Source: Dialister succinatiphilus YIT 11850
GTDB lineage: Bacteria > Bacillota > Negativicutes > Veillonellales > Dialisteraceae
Reading direction: 5' to 3'
DNA length: 64,000 nt
NCBI RefSeq assembly: GCF_000242435.1
Contig: NZ_JH591187.1
Location: 711,478-775,477 of the forward strand
The position numbers were made by a program, and so were the translations under genes. Below are positions 45,102 through 54,335 of this stretch, in pieces. The notes beneath the pieces were generated by a model, which saw only the letters and a program-made list of their open reading frames with translations, searched no databases and was not told the origin of the DNA. Each line of letters begins with the position of its first letter. Within the stretch, counting starts at the first letter, position 1.

Positions 45102-45838
45102 ACATTCCCCCTGGTAATCAAAACATAAAGGAGCGCCAGAAAGACTTCTGTCACTTGATTTACAAATCCATAGGTATCCCCTGTTGTACCGCCGATTTTA
45201 CCCACGATCCAGCGATTCAGATACAGCCCCAGCAAAAGGGCTGCGCCGGCCAGCATCACATAAAGAAATCCGAAATAAAGAGCCGGCAGCAGTGCAAATA
45301 CAGAAGCAATGGCCACTGCATGCTTTGGACGATAAGCGGAAAAGGCTTTGCCCATGCCATAGGGGCGGGCATAAGGATATTCGCAAATGCTGATGACAAG
45401 GTTCAGCCGGCCCAGCGTCGGTGCCGCAATGAGAATGGGATAAAGGAGCCCGTCTATGGATCCCAGGGAGAGGGTGTAAAGGTTGATGAAAATAATGATG
45501 GACAGCATACCAAAGGAACCAATAAGACTGTCCTTCATGATTTCCAGGCACCGCTCCCGGGAGCGCCCGGAAAAGAGACCGTCCGATGAATCCATGAGCC
45601 CGTCAGCCAGGGTGCCTCCGGATATGAAAAGCTCTCCCAGGACAATCAGAAAAGCAGTCAGATAAGGCATATCCAAAGGTTTCAGCAGGAAGTAAATGAG
45701 GCACATGAAAGCGCCTATAATCCATCCGTATACAGGAAACCAGATGACGCTCTTTCCGAATTCCTCATCTTTCCAAACCGTTTCATTGGAAATGTGGATA
45801 CGGGTGAGAAATTGAAGACCTACTAAAAAAGAATTCAT
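45089..45838 (-). CDS. cobS: Adenosylcobinamide-GDP ribazoletransferase
   Basis: The membrane enzyme that joins the activated corrin to the lower-ligand riboside. 249 residues with several hydrophobic segments and the Asp-rich TLADGLMDSSDGLFSGRSRE (about 75-94). Gene start at 45838 follows cbiB by 126 bases, a gap with only a small ATGGG/CCCAT palindrome. No cobT gene is in the window, so how the lower ligand is activated is not shown. Confidence 0.94.
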   Translation of the reverse strand: MNSFLVGLQFLTRIHISNETVWKDEEFGKSVIWFPVYGWIIGAFMCLIYFLLKPLDMPYLTAFLIVLGELFISGGTLADGLMDSSDGLFSGRSRERCLEIMKDSLIGSFGMLSIIIFINLYTLSLGSIDGLLYPILIAAPTLGRLNLVISICEYPYARPYGMGKAFSAYRPKHAVAIASVFALLPALYFGFLYVMLAGAALLLGLYLNRWIVGKIGGTTGDTYGFVNQVTEVFLALLYVLITRGNVWHM

Positions 45839-45964
45839 TCAATCACCACAAGTATTTGTAAAAAAGTTCAAAAAAGAAGAGTCAGAGAAACAAAGGTTTC
45901 GCCTTGAAGATCATGGGCTTGTGCAGCTCCCATGCATCAGGGAGGCCCCTTTTCCCTGTCTTCT

Positions 45965-46951
45965 TCACCACACAAAGAATATGACCGCTGATTCCACTGC
46001 CACAAAGAGAATGACCGCAGCATACATCATGTAAATGGAAGTCCTGATATGCTCTGCTTTCAGCGGCCTGTCAGGATCCCCCATGTATTCGCGAAATTCC
46101 GGTTTCCCCTCATAGTAGTTGTATCCGCCCAGCTGTACATGCATGGCGCCGGCCACCGTGGCTTCCGCATATCCCCCGTTGGGAGAAGGGTGCTTCGGTG
46201 CATCCCTTAAGCCGATTTTTTCTGCATTTTTCCAATCCTGCCTCAAGAGCGCTGCAGCTGCCACAAAGAGGACAAAAGTAATACGGGCTGGAATATAGTT
46301 CAGCACATCATCCAGCCGCGCAGCAAAGCGGCCAAAGAAAAGGTAACGGTCATTTTTGTAGCCCAGCATGGAATCCATGGTGTTGCCGGCCCGGTAAAGG
46401 GCCGCGCCTACCGGTCCTAAAAGAAGGAACCAGAAAAGGGGGGAAATGACACCGTCCGTTGTATTTTCCGCAATGGTTTCCACTGTGCCCCGGGCGATTT
46501 CACTTTCATCCAGATTTTCCGTATCCCGGCCAACGATCCAGCTGAGCCGTTTCCTGGCGGATACCATGTCCCCTGCTTTCAGGAGGCCGTAGATTTCCAT
46601 GCCGTCCCTGGCAAGAGCCCTGGGCGTAATGGTGAAATAAAGGACTACGGCACTGACAGCGGCATACATGAGAATGCCCGCCTTCACGGAAAGCCAGGTC
46701 AGGAATCCCACCACCAGGCCCACGGTGAGGAGCACAAGGAGGGAAGTCATCATGCCGCGGAAGAACATATTTCCATCAGATGTCTTCTTTTCGGGATAAA
46801 GCTTTCCCTCAAAGAAGGAAATCACCTTCCCTATGAGAACAACCGGATGATAATCGGATCTTGGATCTCCATAAATGGTGTCGATGACCAGGGCCGCCAG
46901 GGGGATGAGGGCATAAAATGCGGAGTAAATTAAACCGTCCAAATTATTCAT
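45965..46951 (-). CDS. cbiB: Adenosylcobinamide-phosphate synthase
   Basis: A multi-pass membrane protein of 328 residues that attaches aminopropanol phosphate to adenosylcobyric acid. Conserved YGDPRSDYHPVVLIGKVISF (about 26-45), AENTTDGVISPLFW (about 162-175) and HPSPNGGYAEATVAGAM (about 252-268). Overlaps cobQ by 8 bases. Its two substrates are made by CobQ upstream and CobD downstream in the same operon. Confidence 0.95.
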   Translation of the reverse strand: MNNLDGLIYSAFYALIPLAALVIDTIYGDPRSDYHPVVLIGKVISFFEGKLYPEKKTSDGNMFFRGMMTSLLVLLTVGLVVGFLTWLSVKAGILMYAAVSAVVLYFTITPRALARDGMEIYGLLKAGDMVSARKRLSWIVGRDTENLDESEIARGTVETIAENTTDGVISPLFWFLLLGPVGAALYRAGNTMDSMLGYKNDRYLFFGRFAARLDDVLNYIPARITFVLFVAAAALLRQDWKNAEKIGLRDAPKHPSPNGGYAEATVAGAMHVQLGGYNYYEGKPEFREYMGDPDRPLKAEHIRTSIYMMYAAVILFVAVESAVIFFVW

Positions 46952-48476
46952 TCCTCAGGATTTCATAAAAAGCGTCCATATCAAAATGGGTTCTCACCAT
47001 TTTTGCCAGACGGTCAAATTCAGACTCTTTATAGGCCCGGTACTTGAACTGTACCGGCAGTTCCGGAAGGCCTTTGCGGCGGCGCAGGGCGTTAATCACA
47101 GCCCGGCGCAGATCATCATTGTCAAAGAGGCCATGGCAGTAGGTGCCGAAGACATTCCGCTTTTCATTGATGAAACCGTCCTGAAGGTCCACCTTGTCCT
47201 CACTCCGCTGCACGATATGGAAGAGGGACTGCGCCGGTTTCGTAAGGGTGGTCTCACCCATGTGGATTTCATAGCCCCGCATGCCCTTCCCGGCAAACTG
47301 CATGCCCAGGAAAGGCAGATCGTCACAGTCGAAAGTGACCTGGTAGGTATTCTTCTTCCCGTGCATAGACGTGGTGTAAGGCAGAAGGCCAAGGCCTTCT
47401 ACTTCATCATTGCTGCTTTCCACATGGAGCGGGTCGCACACCTTTTCGCCCAGCATCTGGAAGCCGCCGCAGATACCGATAACGGGCACGCCCTTTTCTG
47501 CCATTTCAACGATTTCCTTCGCATATCCCTGGCGCTTCAGATAAAGCAGATCTTCTGTGGTGTTCTTGCTTCCCGGCAGAAGGATCAGGTCCGGATCGCC
47601 GATCATATCTCCCTGCTGCACGAAGCGAAGGTTCACATCGGGCTCATGATTCAAAGCATCGAAATCTGTGAAATTGGAAATTTTCGGGGTCTGCATGACA
47701 GCTATATGGATATCCCGCATCACATGGTCACTGGGCAGATCCTGGAGAGATACGGAATCTTCGTCATCAATGCCCAGATCTTCCAGATAAGGAATGACGC
47801 CGAGCACCGGAATGCCCGTCTTTTCCTTCAGGAAAGTCAAAGCCGGTTCCAGAAGAGAAATGTCGCCGCGGAACTTATTAATCACCAGTCCCTTCACAAG
47901 AGCCCTTTCCTCCGGTTCCAGAAGCTCCAGAGTACCTACGATGGAAGCCAGGGCGCCGCCTCTGTCAATGTCGGCAATCAAAAAGACCGGCGCCTGACAT
48001 TCTTTGGCAATGCGCATATTTACGATATCATTTTTCTTCAGGTTCACCTCGGCAGGAGATCCGGCCCCTTCAATGACAAGGGCATCGTAATGGGTTTCCA
48101 TGTAGTCAAGGCTCTTCTTCACCGTATCCCAGGCCCGCTGGCTGTAATGATTCTGGTATTCCGAAGCGCTGTAATTCCCTACCGATGTCCCCAGAAGGAT
48201 GACCTGGGAGCAGGAATTTCCGGTAGGCTTCAAAAGCACAGGGTTCATTTGAACGATAGGCAGCGCGCCGGCAGCTTCCGCCTGGGCCACCGTAGAGCGG
48301 CCGATTTCACCGCCCGACAGGGTGACATAGGAATTCAGCGCCATATTCTGCGCCTTGAAAGGTGCCGTCTTATATCCGTCCTGCGCAAGAATACGGCAGA
48401 AAGCAGTGGTCAGAATACTTTTACCTACATGAGAACTGGTTCCCTGAAACATGACTCTCTTTGCAATTTTTGTCAT
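46944..48476 (-). CDS. cobQ: Cobyric acid synthase
   Basis: It amidates side chains b, d, e and g of adenosylcobyrinate a,c-diamide. Like CbiA it has a dethiobiotin-synthetase-like N-domain (MFQGTSSHVGKSILTTAF, about 9-26) and a C-terminal class I glutaminase with the nucleophile in VIGICGGFQMLG (about 330-341). 510 residues. The start ATG shares a base with the cobU stop (TAATG). Confidence 0.96.
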   Translation of the reverse strand: MTKIAKRVMFQGTSSHVGKSILTTAFCRILAQDGYKTAPFKAQNMALNSYVTLSGGEIGRSTVAQAEAAGALPIVQMNPVLLKPTGNSCSQVILLGTSVGNYSASEYQNHYSQRAWDTVKKSLDYMETHYDALVIEGAGSPAEVNLKKNDIVNMRIAKECQAPVFLIADIDRGGALASIVGTLELLEPEERALVKGLVINKFRGDISLLEPALTFLKEKTGIPVLGVIPYLEDLGIDDEDSVSLQDLPSDHVMRDIHIAVMQTPKISNFTDFDALNHEPDVNLRFVQQGDMIGDPDLILLPGSKNTTEDLLYLKRQGYAKEIVEMAEKGVPVIGICGGFQMLGEKVCDPLHVESSNDEVEGLGLLPYTTSMHGKKNTYQVTFDCDDLPFLGMQFAGKGMRGYEIHMGETTLTKPAQSLFHIVQRSEDKVDLQDGFINEKRNVFGTYCHGLFDNDDLRRAVINALRRRKGLPELPVQFKYRAYKESEFDRLAKMVRTHFDMDAFYEILRNE

Positions 48477-49066
48477 TATAGCTCCACTCCTCTTTCCTTG
48501 AGCTCCACAGTAATTCCTGCAACAGAAAGGTATACCTTGTCGGCCCGCCTGGCCACATACTGGTTAGCCAGCCCCACAAGATCTCTGTATACCCGGCTCA
48601 TGGCATTGGCAGGAACAATGCCCATTCCAAGCTCATCGGACACAAATATGATTTCCTTATCAGAAACAGAAGAAATCCGCTCAAACATGAGGGTCAGGTC
48701 TTTCTCCAGCGCCTGCTGCAGCGTGGTCAGATCCGAAACCCCCAGCGTTTCCACGGTAATTCCCTTCATATGGTCCATGAGCATATTATTCACATACATG
48801 GTAATACAGTCAAAAAGGATGGCATCTGCTTCCTCAAGGATATGACCCATTTCCTCCCCTGCCTCATGCATGACCTCGAAAGTCTGCCAGTCGGCGGGAC
48901 GCCTCTGTCGGTGAAGGATCACACGGTAACGCATCTCATCATCCAGAATCTGACTGGTAGCGATGTATCCCTTCCTTTTCCCTGTGGAATGATACATCAG
49001 CTTCTCCGCAAACTCGCTCTTCCCGCTTCTGGCTCCGCCAAGAACAAGAAAAATTTTGTTATTCAT
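48476..49066 (-). CDS. cobU: Adenosylcobinamide kinase/guanylyltransferase
   Basis: It phosphorylates adenosylcobinamide and then adds GMP. P-loop LVLGGARSGKSEFAEKL (about 6-22), the guanylylated His region VILHRQRRPADWQTFE (about 50-65), and FVSDELGMGIVPANAMSRVY (about 126-145). First gene of the second cobamide block. I see no cobalamin riboswitch before it. Confidence 0.95.
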   Translation of the reverse strand: MNNKIFLVLGGARSGKSEFAEKLMYHSTGKRKGYIATSQILDDEMRYRVILHRQRRPADWQTFEVMHEAGEEMGHILEEADAILFDCITMYVNNMLMDHMKGITVETLGVSDLTTLQQALEKDLTLMFERISSVSDKEIIFVSDELGMGIVPANAMSRVYRDLVGLANQYVARRADKVYLSVAGITVELKERGVEL

Positions 49067-49106
49067 GTCCTTTCATCACCTTCTTTTATCAGATTTCTGA
49101 CAATAC

Positions 49107-49371
49107 TACCCTTAAATAATAACATAAGTACTCTTGAGGTGCCATAAAAAAGTGGGAATGAGGCGTCATCAACAAAGGCGTCGGCCCAGAAGAATCAAGG
49201 GCCCCGGTGCAGAATATGGCAGAGCCCTTACAGGCAATCCTCCGGCGAGAGGCTTAATGCAAAAGGGCTCATCAATCATGAATGGCGCCTGATGCCTCCC
49301 CTGAACCCTTGATTCCCTTTGCCCCCTATGAACCCCCATGGACCCGGGGCCTGTCCCCAAAAGCATCCACG
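49107..49371. other. Gap between tonB and cobU
   Basis: No gene. The right part, to 49350, has phrases such as CCCTGAACCCTTGATTCCC that resemble worn linker sequence of the hairpin arrays. A cobU promoter should lie at about 49085-49140 but I could not choose one. Confidence 0.4.
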
Positions 49372-49406
49372 AAAAAAGAGATTTCATCCCTCTGAAATCT
49401 CTTTTT
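49372..49406 (-). terminator. Terminator after tonB
   Basis: A 14-bp stem AAAAAGAGATTTCA / TGAAATCTCTTTTT with a 6-base loop, 5 bases after the tonB stop; T runs on both strands. Confidence 0.9.
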
Positions 49407-49411
49407 CCCAT

Positions 49412-50185
49412 TTATCCATTTAAATTGAAGGTAATCGGCACTCTGGAATTGGCTGTCACAGGAGTACCATTCTGTTTGGCCGGCACGAAACGCCAGCTGT
49501 ACACAGCAGCTACCGCAGCACTGTCCAGGGTGCTGTTTCCCGATGAACTTTCCACCCAGGCGCTGGATACAGATCCGTCAGTGGAAACCGTCATACCCAC
49601 CACCGTAGTGCCGGATATACCGGCCCTTCTGGCTGATTCGGGGTAGGCTGGCGCCGGAGCGCTCAAAAGCTGGATACCTATCGTTTCTCCGCCGCCGCTG
49701 CCGCTGTCTCCATTTCCACTGCCATAACCGTCGCCGGTGCCATCACCGGTGCCACCGCCGCTGCCACTGCCGCTTCCTGAGCCGGTGCCATCGCCGGTGC
49801 CCTGACCGCCGCCACTTCCGCCGCCGCTGCCTCCTTCAGAAGAAGAGCTTTCGCCGGCAGAGGTGCTGCTTGGAGAAGTGGTGCTTTGGGCCTGTGCCAC
49901 CTCATGGACATCATTGGCTGCCTCTTCATCGGCTTCTGCCGGTACAGCCGGAGGAGGCGCGGTGGGAGTGGCTTTGGCTTCGTGAATTTTGGGAAGTTCT
50001 TCCATTTCCTGACCGCCGCCACCACCTCCCCCTACATCGGACACCAGATCTACTTCAATGGGTTCCCGGCTGGGCTGGGGTGGAGGAAAGAGGAAGAGAA
50101 GGCCTGCCACCGCGCCAAGGACAATGCCGTGGCAGAGGAAGGACAATCCAAAGGCAGAGGACCATCGGTACTTGAAAGTACGCAT
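49412..50185 (-). CDS. tonB: TonB-like energy transducer with Gly/Ser linker
   Basis: TonB couples the ExbB-ExbD proton motor to outer-membrane receptors. 257 residues: an N-terminal membrane anchor with the SxxxH pattern (SFLCHGIVLGAVAGLLFL, about 15-32), a long linker, and the C-terminal TonB fold (about 165-257) with PAPAYPESARRAGISGTTVV. The linker at about 105-160 is almost only Gly, Ser, Asp and Thr, in place of the Pro-Glu/Pro-Lys repeats usual in proteobacterial TonB. Last gene of exbB-exbD-tonB. Confidence 0.92.
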   Translation of the reverse strand: MRTFKYRWSSAFGLSFLCHGIVLGAVAGLLFLFPPPQPSREPIEVDLVSDVGGGGGGGQEMEELPKIHEAKATPTAPPPAVPAEADEEAANDVHEVAQAQSTTSPSSTSAGESSSSEGGSGGGSGGGQGTGDGTGSGSGSGSGGGTGDGTGDGYGSGNGDSGSGGGETIGIQLLSAPAPAYPESARRAGISGTTVVGMTVSTDGSVSSAWVESSSGNSTLDSAAVAAVYSWRFVPAKQNGTPVTANSRVPITFNLNG

Positions 50186-50197
50186 GGGACCACCTCT

Positions 50198-50617
50198 TTA
50201 CTGATTCTGACCGGTCTTGGACTCTGTAGCAATCCCCACCTTGCTGATGCCTACAGATTTCAACTGGTCAAGCACAAATACAAAATCTCCATGTTCTGAT
50301 TTGGAATCTGCCCGGAGAACGACGGAAAGGTCCGGATTCCGTCCCTTTTCGATTTCCATGCGGCGGCGAAAATCGTCTTTGGAAATCTTTTCCTTTTCTA
50401 CATAAATCGTACCATCAGAGGTAATACTGATGGGAAGGGTCTGCTCCACATTCACTTTGGCCGTGGCGGTCTGCGGCAGGTTCAGGTTGATAGACTTCTG
50501 CACCACCATGGAAAGCATGCTCATCATGAAGAAGACAAGGAGGAAGAAAATGATATCAATCATAGGGATGATCATAATCTTTGGCTTCTTCTCCACATTC
50601 ATAGATTCCAGTTTCAT
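50198..50617 (-). CDS. exbD: Biopolymer transport protein ExbD
   Basis: A 139-residue bitopic inner-membrane protein with one segment at about 15-35 (PMIDIIFFLLVFFMMSML). It includes the proton-carrying aspartate of the family within MIDIIF, then a periplasmic domain. It works with ExbB and TonB, both adjacent. Overlaps exbB by 4 bases. Confidence 0.94.
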   Translation of the reverse strand: MKLESMNVEKKPKIMIIPMIDIIFFLLVFFMMSMLSMVVQKSINLNLPQTATAKVNVEQTLPISITSDGTIYVEKEKISKDDFRRRMEIEKGRNPDLSVVLRADSKSEHGDFVFVLDQLKSVGISKVGIATESKTGQNQ

Positions 50618-51222
50618 TGCTCTTTCGCCTCTACGATAGCCAAATACAGGGTACCCAGTTTTTCCATATCAGAAACAAAATGGCTCACCTGCTGGGAAAG
50701 ATAGGTATACGCAATGAGGGCAATGATAGCCACAAAAAGGCCGGTGGCCGTGCATACCAGGGCTTCTGCCACACCGCCGGTGACTGCAAAGGGCTGGCCG
50801 TTGGAAACAGAAAGAACATTAAAGGAACCGATCATGCCAATAACCGTACCGAGAAGCCCCATAAGAGGGGATAGGGTCACGATCACATCCAGGTAATTCA
50901 GGTAATTTTTCAAAAGCCCTGCTGCATGGGAAGCCGCCCCTTCAATCAGGGACGTCTGGTCTACTTTGAGGTTCATATGCTCCACTCCTGCAAGAACCAC
51001 AGAAGCAGGAATACCGCCATCCTGCTGAAGAAGAGTTTTCAGTCCCTCATAATCCCGTTTTTCCAGATATTTCGGAATCTCCCGGCCCAGCTGGTCCACA
51101 TGGGAACGATTGGATCGATAATACCGGAACCGTTCAATAAAAATAGCCACTACCACCAAAGAACAAAGAATCAGCGGATACATCATAAATCCGCCGGCTC
51201 GGAACAAATGCAGAAAATCCAT
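50614..51222 (-). CDS. exbB: MotA/TolQ/ExbB proton channel
   Basis: 202 residues with three membrane segments at about 12-30, 115-135 and 155-178. The conserved channel region is DVIVTLSPLMGLLGTVIGMI (about 112-131), followed by GGVAEALVCTATGLFVAI. First gene of the unit. With TonB next door, ExbB is a better name than TolQ. Confidence 0.94.
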   Translation of the reverse strand: MDFLHLFRAGGFMMYPLILCSLVVVAIFIERFRYYRSNRSHVDQLGREIPKYLEKRDYEGLKTLLQQDGGIPASVVLAGVEHMNLKVDQTSLIEGAASHAAGLLKNYLNYLDVIVTLSPLMGLLGTVIGMIGSFNVLSVSNGQPFAVTGGVAEALVCTATGLFVAIIALIAYTYLSQQVSHFVSDMEKLGTLYLAIVEAKEQ

Positions 51223-51285
51223 TCCATACCTCCTGATACATTAAAACCATTAGATAGCTTTCTTAAGTCTCTAACATTCATATCA

Positions 51286-51314
51286 AGATTATCATTTTAA
51301 GTGTGGTTAGTCAA
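51286..51314 (-). promoter_or_regulatory. exbB-exbD-tonB promoter with Fur-like half site
   Basis: TTGACT (51314-51309) and TAATCT (51291-51286) are 17 bases apart, about 65 bases before exbB. TGATAAT (51294-51288), half of the classical Fur box, overlaps the -10. The second half is poor (3 of 7), so iron control is a suggestion. Confidence 0.55.
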
Positions 51315-51480
51315 ATAATATTTCCTTAATTTTTAATTCATAAACAGCTTATCATCGCTGAAAGAACTCCCTCCCCCTCCAAGCCATGGGCCTGATAAGG
51401 ATTTTGGAAACAGAGAGTCAGATTTCCTTCTTCCGGATATGATAAAATATAACCATCAAAGACAGAAGGGATACAATACA

Positions 51481-52650
51481 ATGGCAGAAAAAGTGGTTGG
51501 AATCATTGCGGAGTGGAACCCTTTTCACCGGGGGCATGAGGATATGGTCCATTCGGTTCGAAAGGCTTATGGTGATCCTTTCATCATGGCCGTCATGAGC
51601 GGCTCCTTTGTGCAGCGGGGAGAGCCGGCCCTCTTTGACAGCTGGACCCGGGCACGATGGGCGGTGGAAGGAGGCGTGGATGCCGTATTTTCACTTCCGG
51701 TGCTCTGCGTGCTGCAGAGTGCGGACCGGTTTGGTTCTTACGGCGTAAGGCTGCTTGCTTCCATGGGTGCCGAAATACTTGCTTTTGGTACGGAATCCCT
51801 TTCGGAAGAAGATCTTTGGGATGCCGCTTCCTTTTCCCTGACCCCTTCCCACAAAAAGGCGTTTCATGAAGCCCTGGGCGGGGGACTTTCCTATGCCCGG
51901 GCTTCTTATGAAGCCATGAAGAGTCATTCCCCTTTCCTGGCAGAAGAATTATCCAAGCCCAATAACCTTCTGGGCTTTCGCTATGCGGAAACTATTCTGC
52001 AGAATCATTTCCCCATGGATATCCACGTGGTTCACCGGAACATGGACTGCAATATTTCCGCCACCACTGCCAGAAAGGAGCTTCTCCATGGGGAAAAAAC
52101 AAATCTCCTTCCCCCAAAGGGGGCAGAAGAAGCGGCAGAACTCATCAAGTCAGGCTGCCATACCGATTTTTCCCGCTATGAAGATGCCTGCCTCCTCGCT
52201 TCCCGCATGGTATCAGAGAGTGAACTTTCTGAAACCGGCCTCTTTTCAGAGGGGCTGGAGCACAAATGGTTCAGGGAAATAGGAAATGAAGGCTACGAAA
52301 CCATGCTTTCCCGGATTAAAAGCAAGCGGTATCTTTACAGCCGCTTGAAACGAATCGGCGCCCAGCTGCTTCTTTCCGGCCGGGGGCCTTCGCCTTTTTC
52401 AGCTCCTCCCCTTCCCTCCTATGCCCGCCTGCTGGCCCTTCGAAGAAGCAAAAGCCATTTTTTGAATCTGATTCCCATTCCAGTGATTACCAGTATGGCC
52501 AGGGCATTGAAGAAAGCGGATGCTAACACCCGCCTTTCATTAGAAATGGAAATTCGCGCCTCCGATATCCGAAGCTGGTGCCAGCATTCTCCGGCATACA
52601 GAAAAGGAAGGCAGGAATTTTACCATTCGCCACTCATTGTGAATTACTGA
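51481..52650 (+). CDS. tmcAL: tRNA(Met) cytidine acetate ligase
   Basis: TmcAL makes acetyl-adenylate and acetylates the wobble C34 of elongator tRNA(Met). The nucleotidyltransferase HIGH motif is in GIIAEWNPFHRGHEDMV (about 6-22), followed by MSGSFVQRGEPALFD (about 40-54) and a C-terminal domain ending RASDIRSWCQHSP. 389 residues. ATG 51481 has AGAAGGGA upstream; an ATG 14 codons earlier is less likely. It is the only large plus-strand gene in the window. Confidence 0.93.
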   Translation: MAEKVVGIIAEWNPFHRGHEDMVHSVRKAYGDPFIMAVMSGSFVQRGEPALFDSWTRARWAVEGGVDAVFSLPVLCVLQSADRFGSYGVRLLASMGAEILAFGTESLSEEDLWDAASFSLTPSHKKAFHEALGGGLSYARASYEAMKSHSPFLAEELSKPNNLLGFRYAETILQNHFPMDIHVVHRNMDCNISATTARKELLHGEKTNLLPPKGAEEAAELIKSGCHTDFSRYEDACLLASRMVSESELSETGLFSEGLEHKWFREIGNEGYETMLSRIKSKRYLYSRLKRIGAQLLLSGRGPSPFSAPPLPSYARLLALRRSKSHFLNLIPIPVITSMARALKKADANTRLSLEMEIRASDIRSWCQHSPAYRKGRQEFYHSPLIVNY

Positions 52651-52778
52651 GATGGGGCTGGGGAATCGGAAAGCCGTCAGCCCATAGCCGATAGCCGATG
52701 CAGGAACCAGCTGTCCGCTATCCGCTTACCGCCTTCCGAATTTGCTTATCGTTTTTACAAAGCGGTAGAGGCAAAAGG
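52651..52778. other. Low-complexity gap after tmcAL
   Basis: 52660-52735 is built from short variants of GCCGATAGC and GTCCGCTATCCGC, resembling simple-repeat drift. No gene. Confidence 0.45.
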
Positions 52779-52822
52779 AAAAGACTGTGAAAGATTTCTA
52801 TCCATTCTTTCACAGTCTTTTT
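52779..52822. terminator. Bidirectional terminator between tmcAL and putP
   Basis: AAAAGACTGTGAAAGA pairs with TCTTTCACAGTCTTTT around a loop of about 11 bases, with A and T runs on both sides, between two converging genes. Confidence 0.9.
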
Positions 52823-52850
52823 CATTTCTATTTCTTATTTTGTCCATTTC

Positions 52851-54335
52851 TTATTTTGACAGGGACATGGCCTTTTCAAAGGTTTTCAGAATGGTTTCTG
52901 AAGGCTTCTTGTCCATAAGGCTCACAATGACGATGGCAGCAACAGAAAAGAAGAAGCCCGGTACCAGTTCATAGAGTCCGAACCATTCAAAATGCTTCCA
53001 GATGAGTACTGTTAAGCCGCCTACGATGACCCCTGCATAGGCTCCCTTCAGGGTCATGCGCTTCCAATAGAGGGAAAGAAGCACAGTGGCGCCGAAGCAG
53101 GCGCCGAAGCCGGCCCAGGCGTAGGAAACGATGGAGAAAATGTAGCTGTTGGGGTCAGAACCCAGATATACGGCAATGGCGGAAACCAGAAGCACGCTGA
53201 GCCGGGATACTCGGATCAATGTTTTTTCAGAAGCATCCTTCTTCAGGAAAGCCTGGAAAAGATCCCTGGATACGGCTGAAGAGGTGACCAGCAGCTGAGA
53301 GGAGCTGGTACTCATAATAGCCGCCAGGATGGCAGACCAGATAATGCCTGTAATGAAAGGCGCCGACAGCGATTCGGCCATAAGGATGAATACCCGTTCT
53401 GCATTGGCATTTTCCAAAGGCGTAGACAGGTAAGCCTTGCCCACTACGCCGATGGCAATGGCAAAGGACAGGGACAGAAGCACCCAGGTCATGGCGATGC
53501 GGGTGGATTTCTTCAGTTCCTTCGGATCTCCGATGGCCATGAATTTGACAAGAATGTGGGGCTGTCCGAAGTAGCCAAGGCCCCAGCCCAGAGAGGAAAC
53601 AATCATAACCAGAAGGGCCGATATGCCGGTAGAATCAGGGAAGAAGGAAAAGAAATCAGAGCCTTCCTTAGAAAGAATATCCAGCGTAGGCATGGGCCCG
53701 CCAAGAGCAATGGTGGCAGCCACAGGCACGTAAAGGACGGTGAAGAACATCATGGTGCCCTGGATAAAATCCGTCAGGGCCACGGCGGAAAAGCCGCCCA
53801 GGAAGGTATAGAAAACGACTACAAAAGCGCCAAGCAGGAGAGCATGAAGGTAGGGAATCCCGAAAATGGTATTGAACAGCTTTCCTGCTGCCACAAAGCC
53901 GGAAGAAGTATAGATGATAAAGAAAAGGATAATAAACAGGGCGCAGATAAGCCTGAGGCCATTCTTCCTATCCTCAAACCGGTTGGACAGATAATCCGGA
54001 ATGGTGAGGCTGTTATCAGCCACTTCCGTGTAATTTCTAAGCCTCTGGGATACAAGGACCCAGTTTGCCCAGGTACCCACAATAAGGCCGATGCCCGTCC
54101 AGAAAGCGGAAAGTCCATGGAGATAAGCATATCCCGGCAGCCCCATAAGCATCCAGCCGCTCATATCTGAAGCTTCGGCGCTCATGGAAGTGAGCCATGG
54201 TCCCAGCTGCCGGTCCCCCAGAATGTAGGAAGACAGATTTTTCTGTCTCCGGGAATAATAAAGGCCGATACTCATCATCAGTACCAGGTACAGTATGAAA
54301 GCCAGCGCAATGGGCCAATTATTTTCTAAATCCAT
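52851..54335 (-). CDS. putP: Sodium/proline symporter
   Basis: A sodium:solute symporter of the SSF family, 494 residues with about 13 membrane segments. The N-terminal segment and GDRQLGPWLTSMSAEASDMS (about 39-58) with GWMLMGLPGYAY are typical of PutP, as are the residues around SAILAAIMSTSSSQLLVTSS (about 330-349) at the sodium site. ATG 54335 has GGGGGAAAG before it. Specificity for proline is by family resemblance. Confidence 0.93.
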   Translation of the reverse strand: MDLENNWPIALAFILYLVLMMSIGLYYSRRQKNLSSYILGDRQLGPWLTSMSAEASDMSGWMLMGLPGYAYLHGLSAFWTGIGLIVGTWANWVLVSQRLRNYTEVADNSLTIPDYLSNRFEDRKNGLRLICALFIILFFIIYTSSGFVAAGKLFNTIFGIPYLHALLLGAFVVVFYTFLGGFSAVALTDFIQGTMMFFTVLYVPVAATIALGGPMPTLDILSKEGSDFFSFFPDSTGISALLVMIVSSLGWGLGYFGQPHILVKFMAIGDPKELKKSTRIAMTWVLLSLSFAIAIGVVGKAYLSTPLENANAERVFILMAESLSAPFITGIIWSAILAAIMSTSSSQLLVTSSAVSRDLFQAFLKKDASEKTLIRVSRLSVLLVSAIAVYLGSDPNSYIFSIVSYAWAGFGACFGATVLLSLYWKRMTLKGAYAGVIVGGLTVLIWKHFEWFGLYELVPGFFFSVAAIVIVSLMDKKPSETILKTFEKAMSLSK

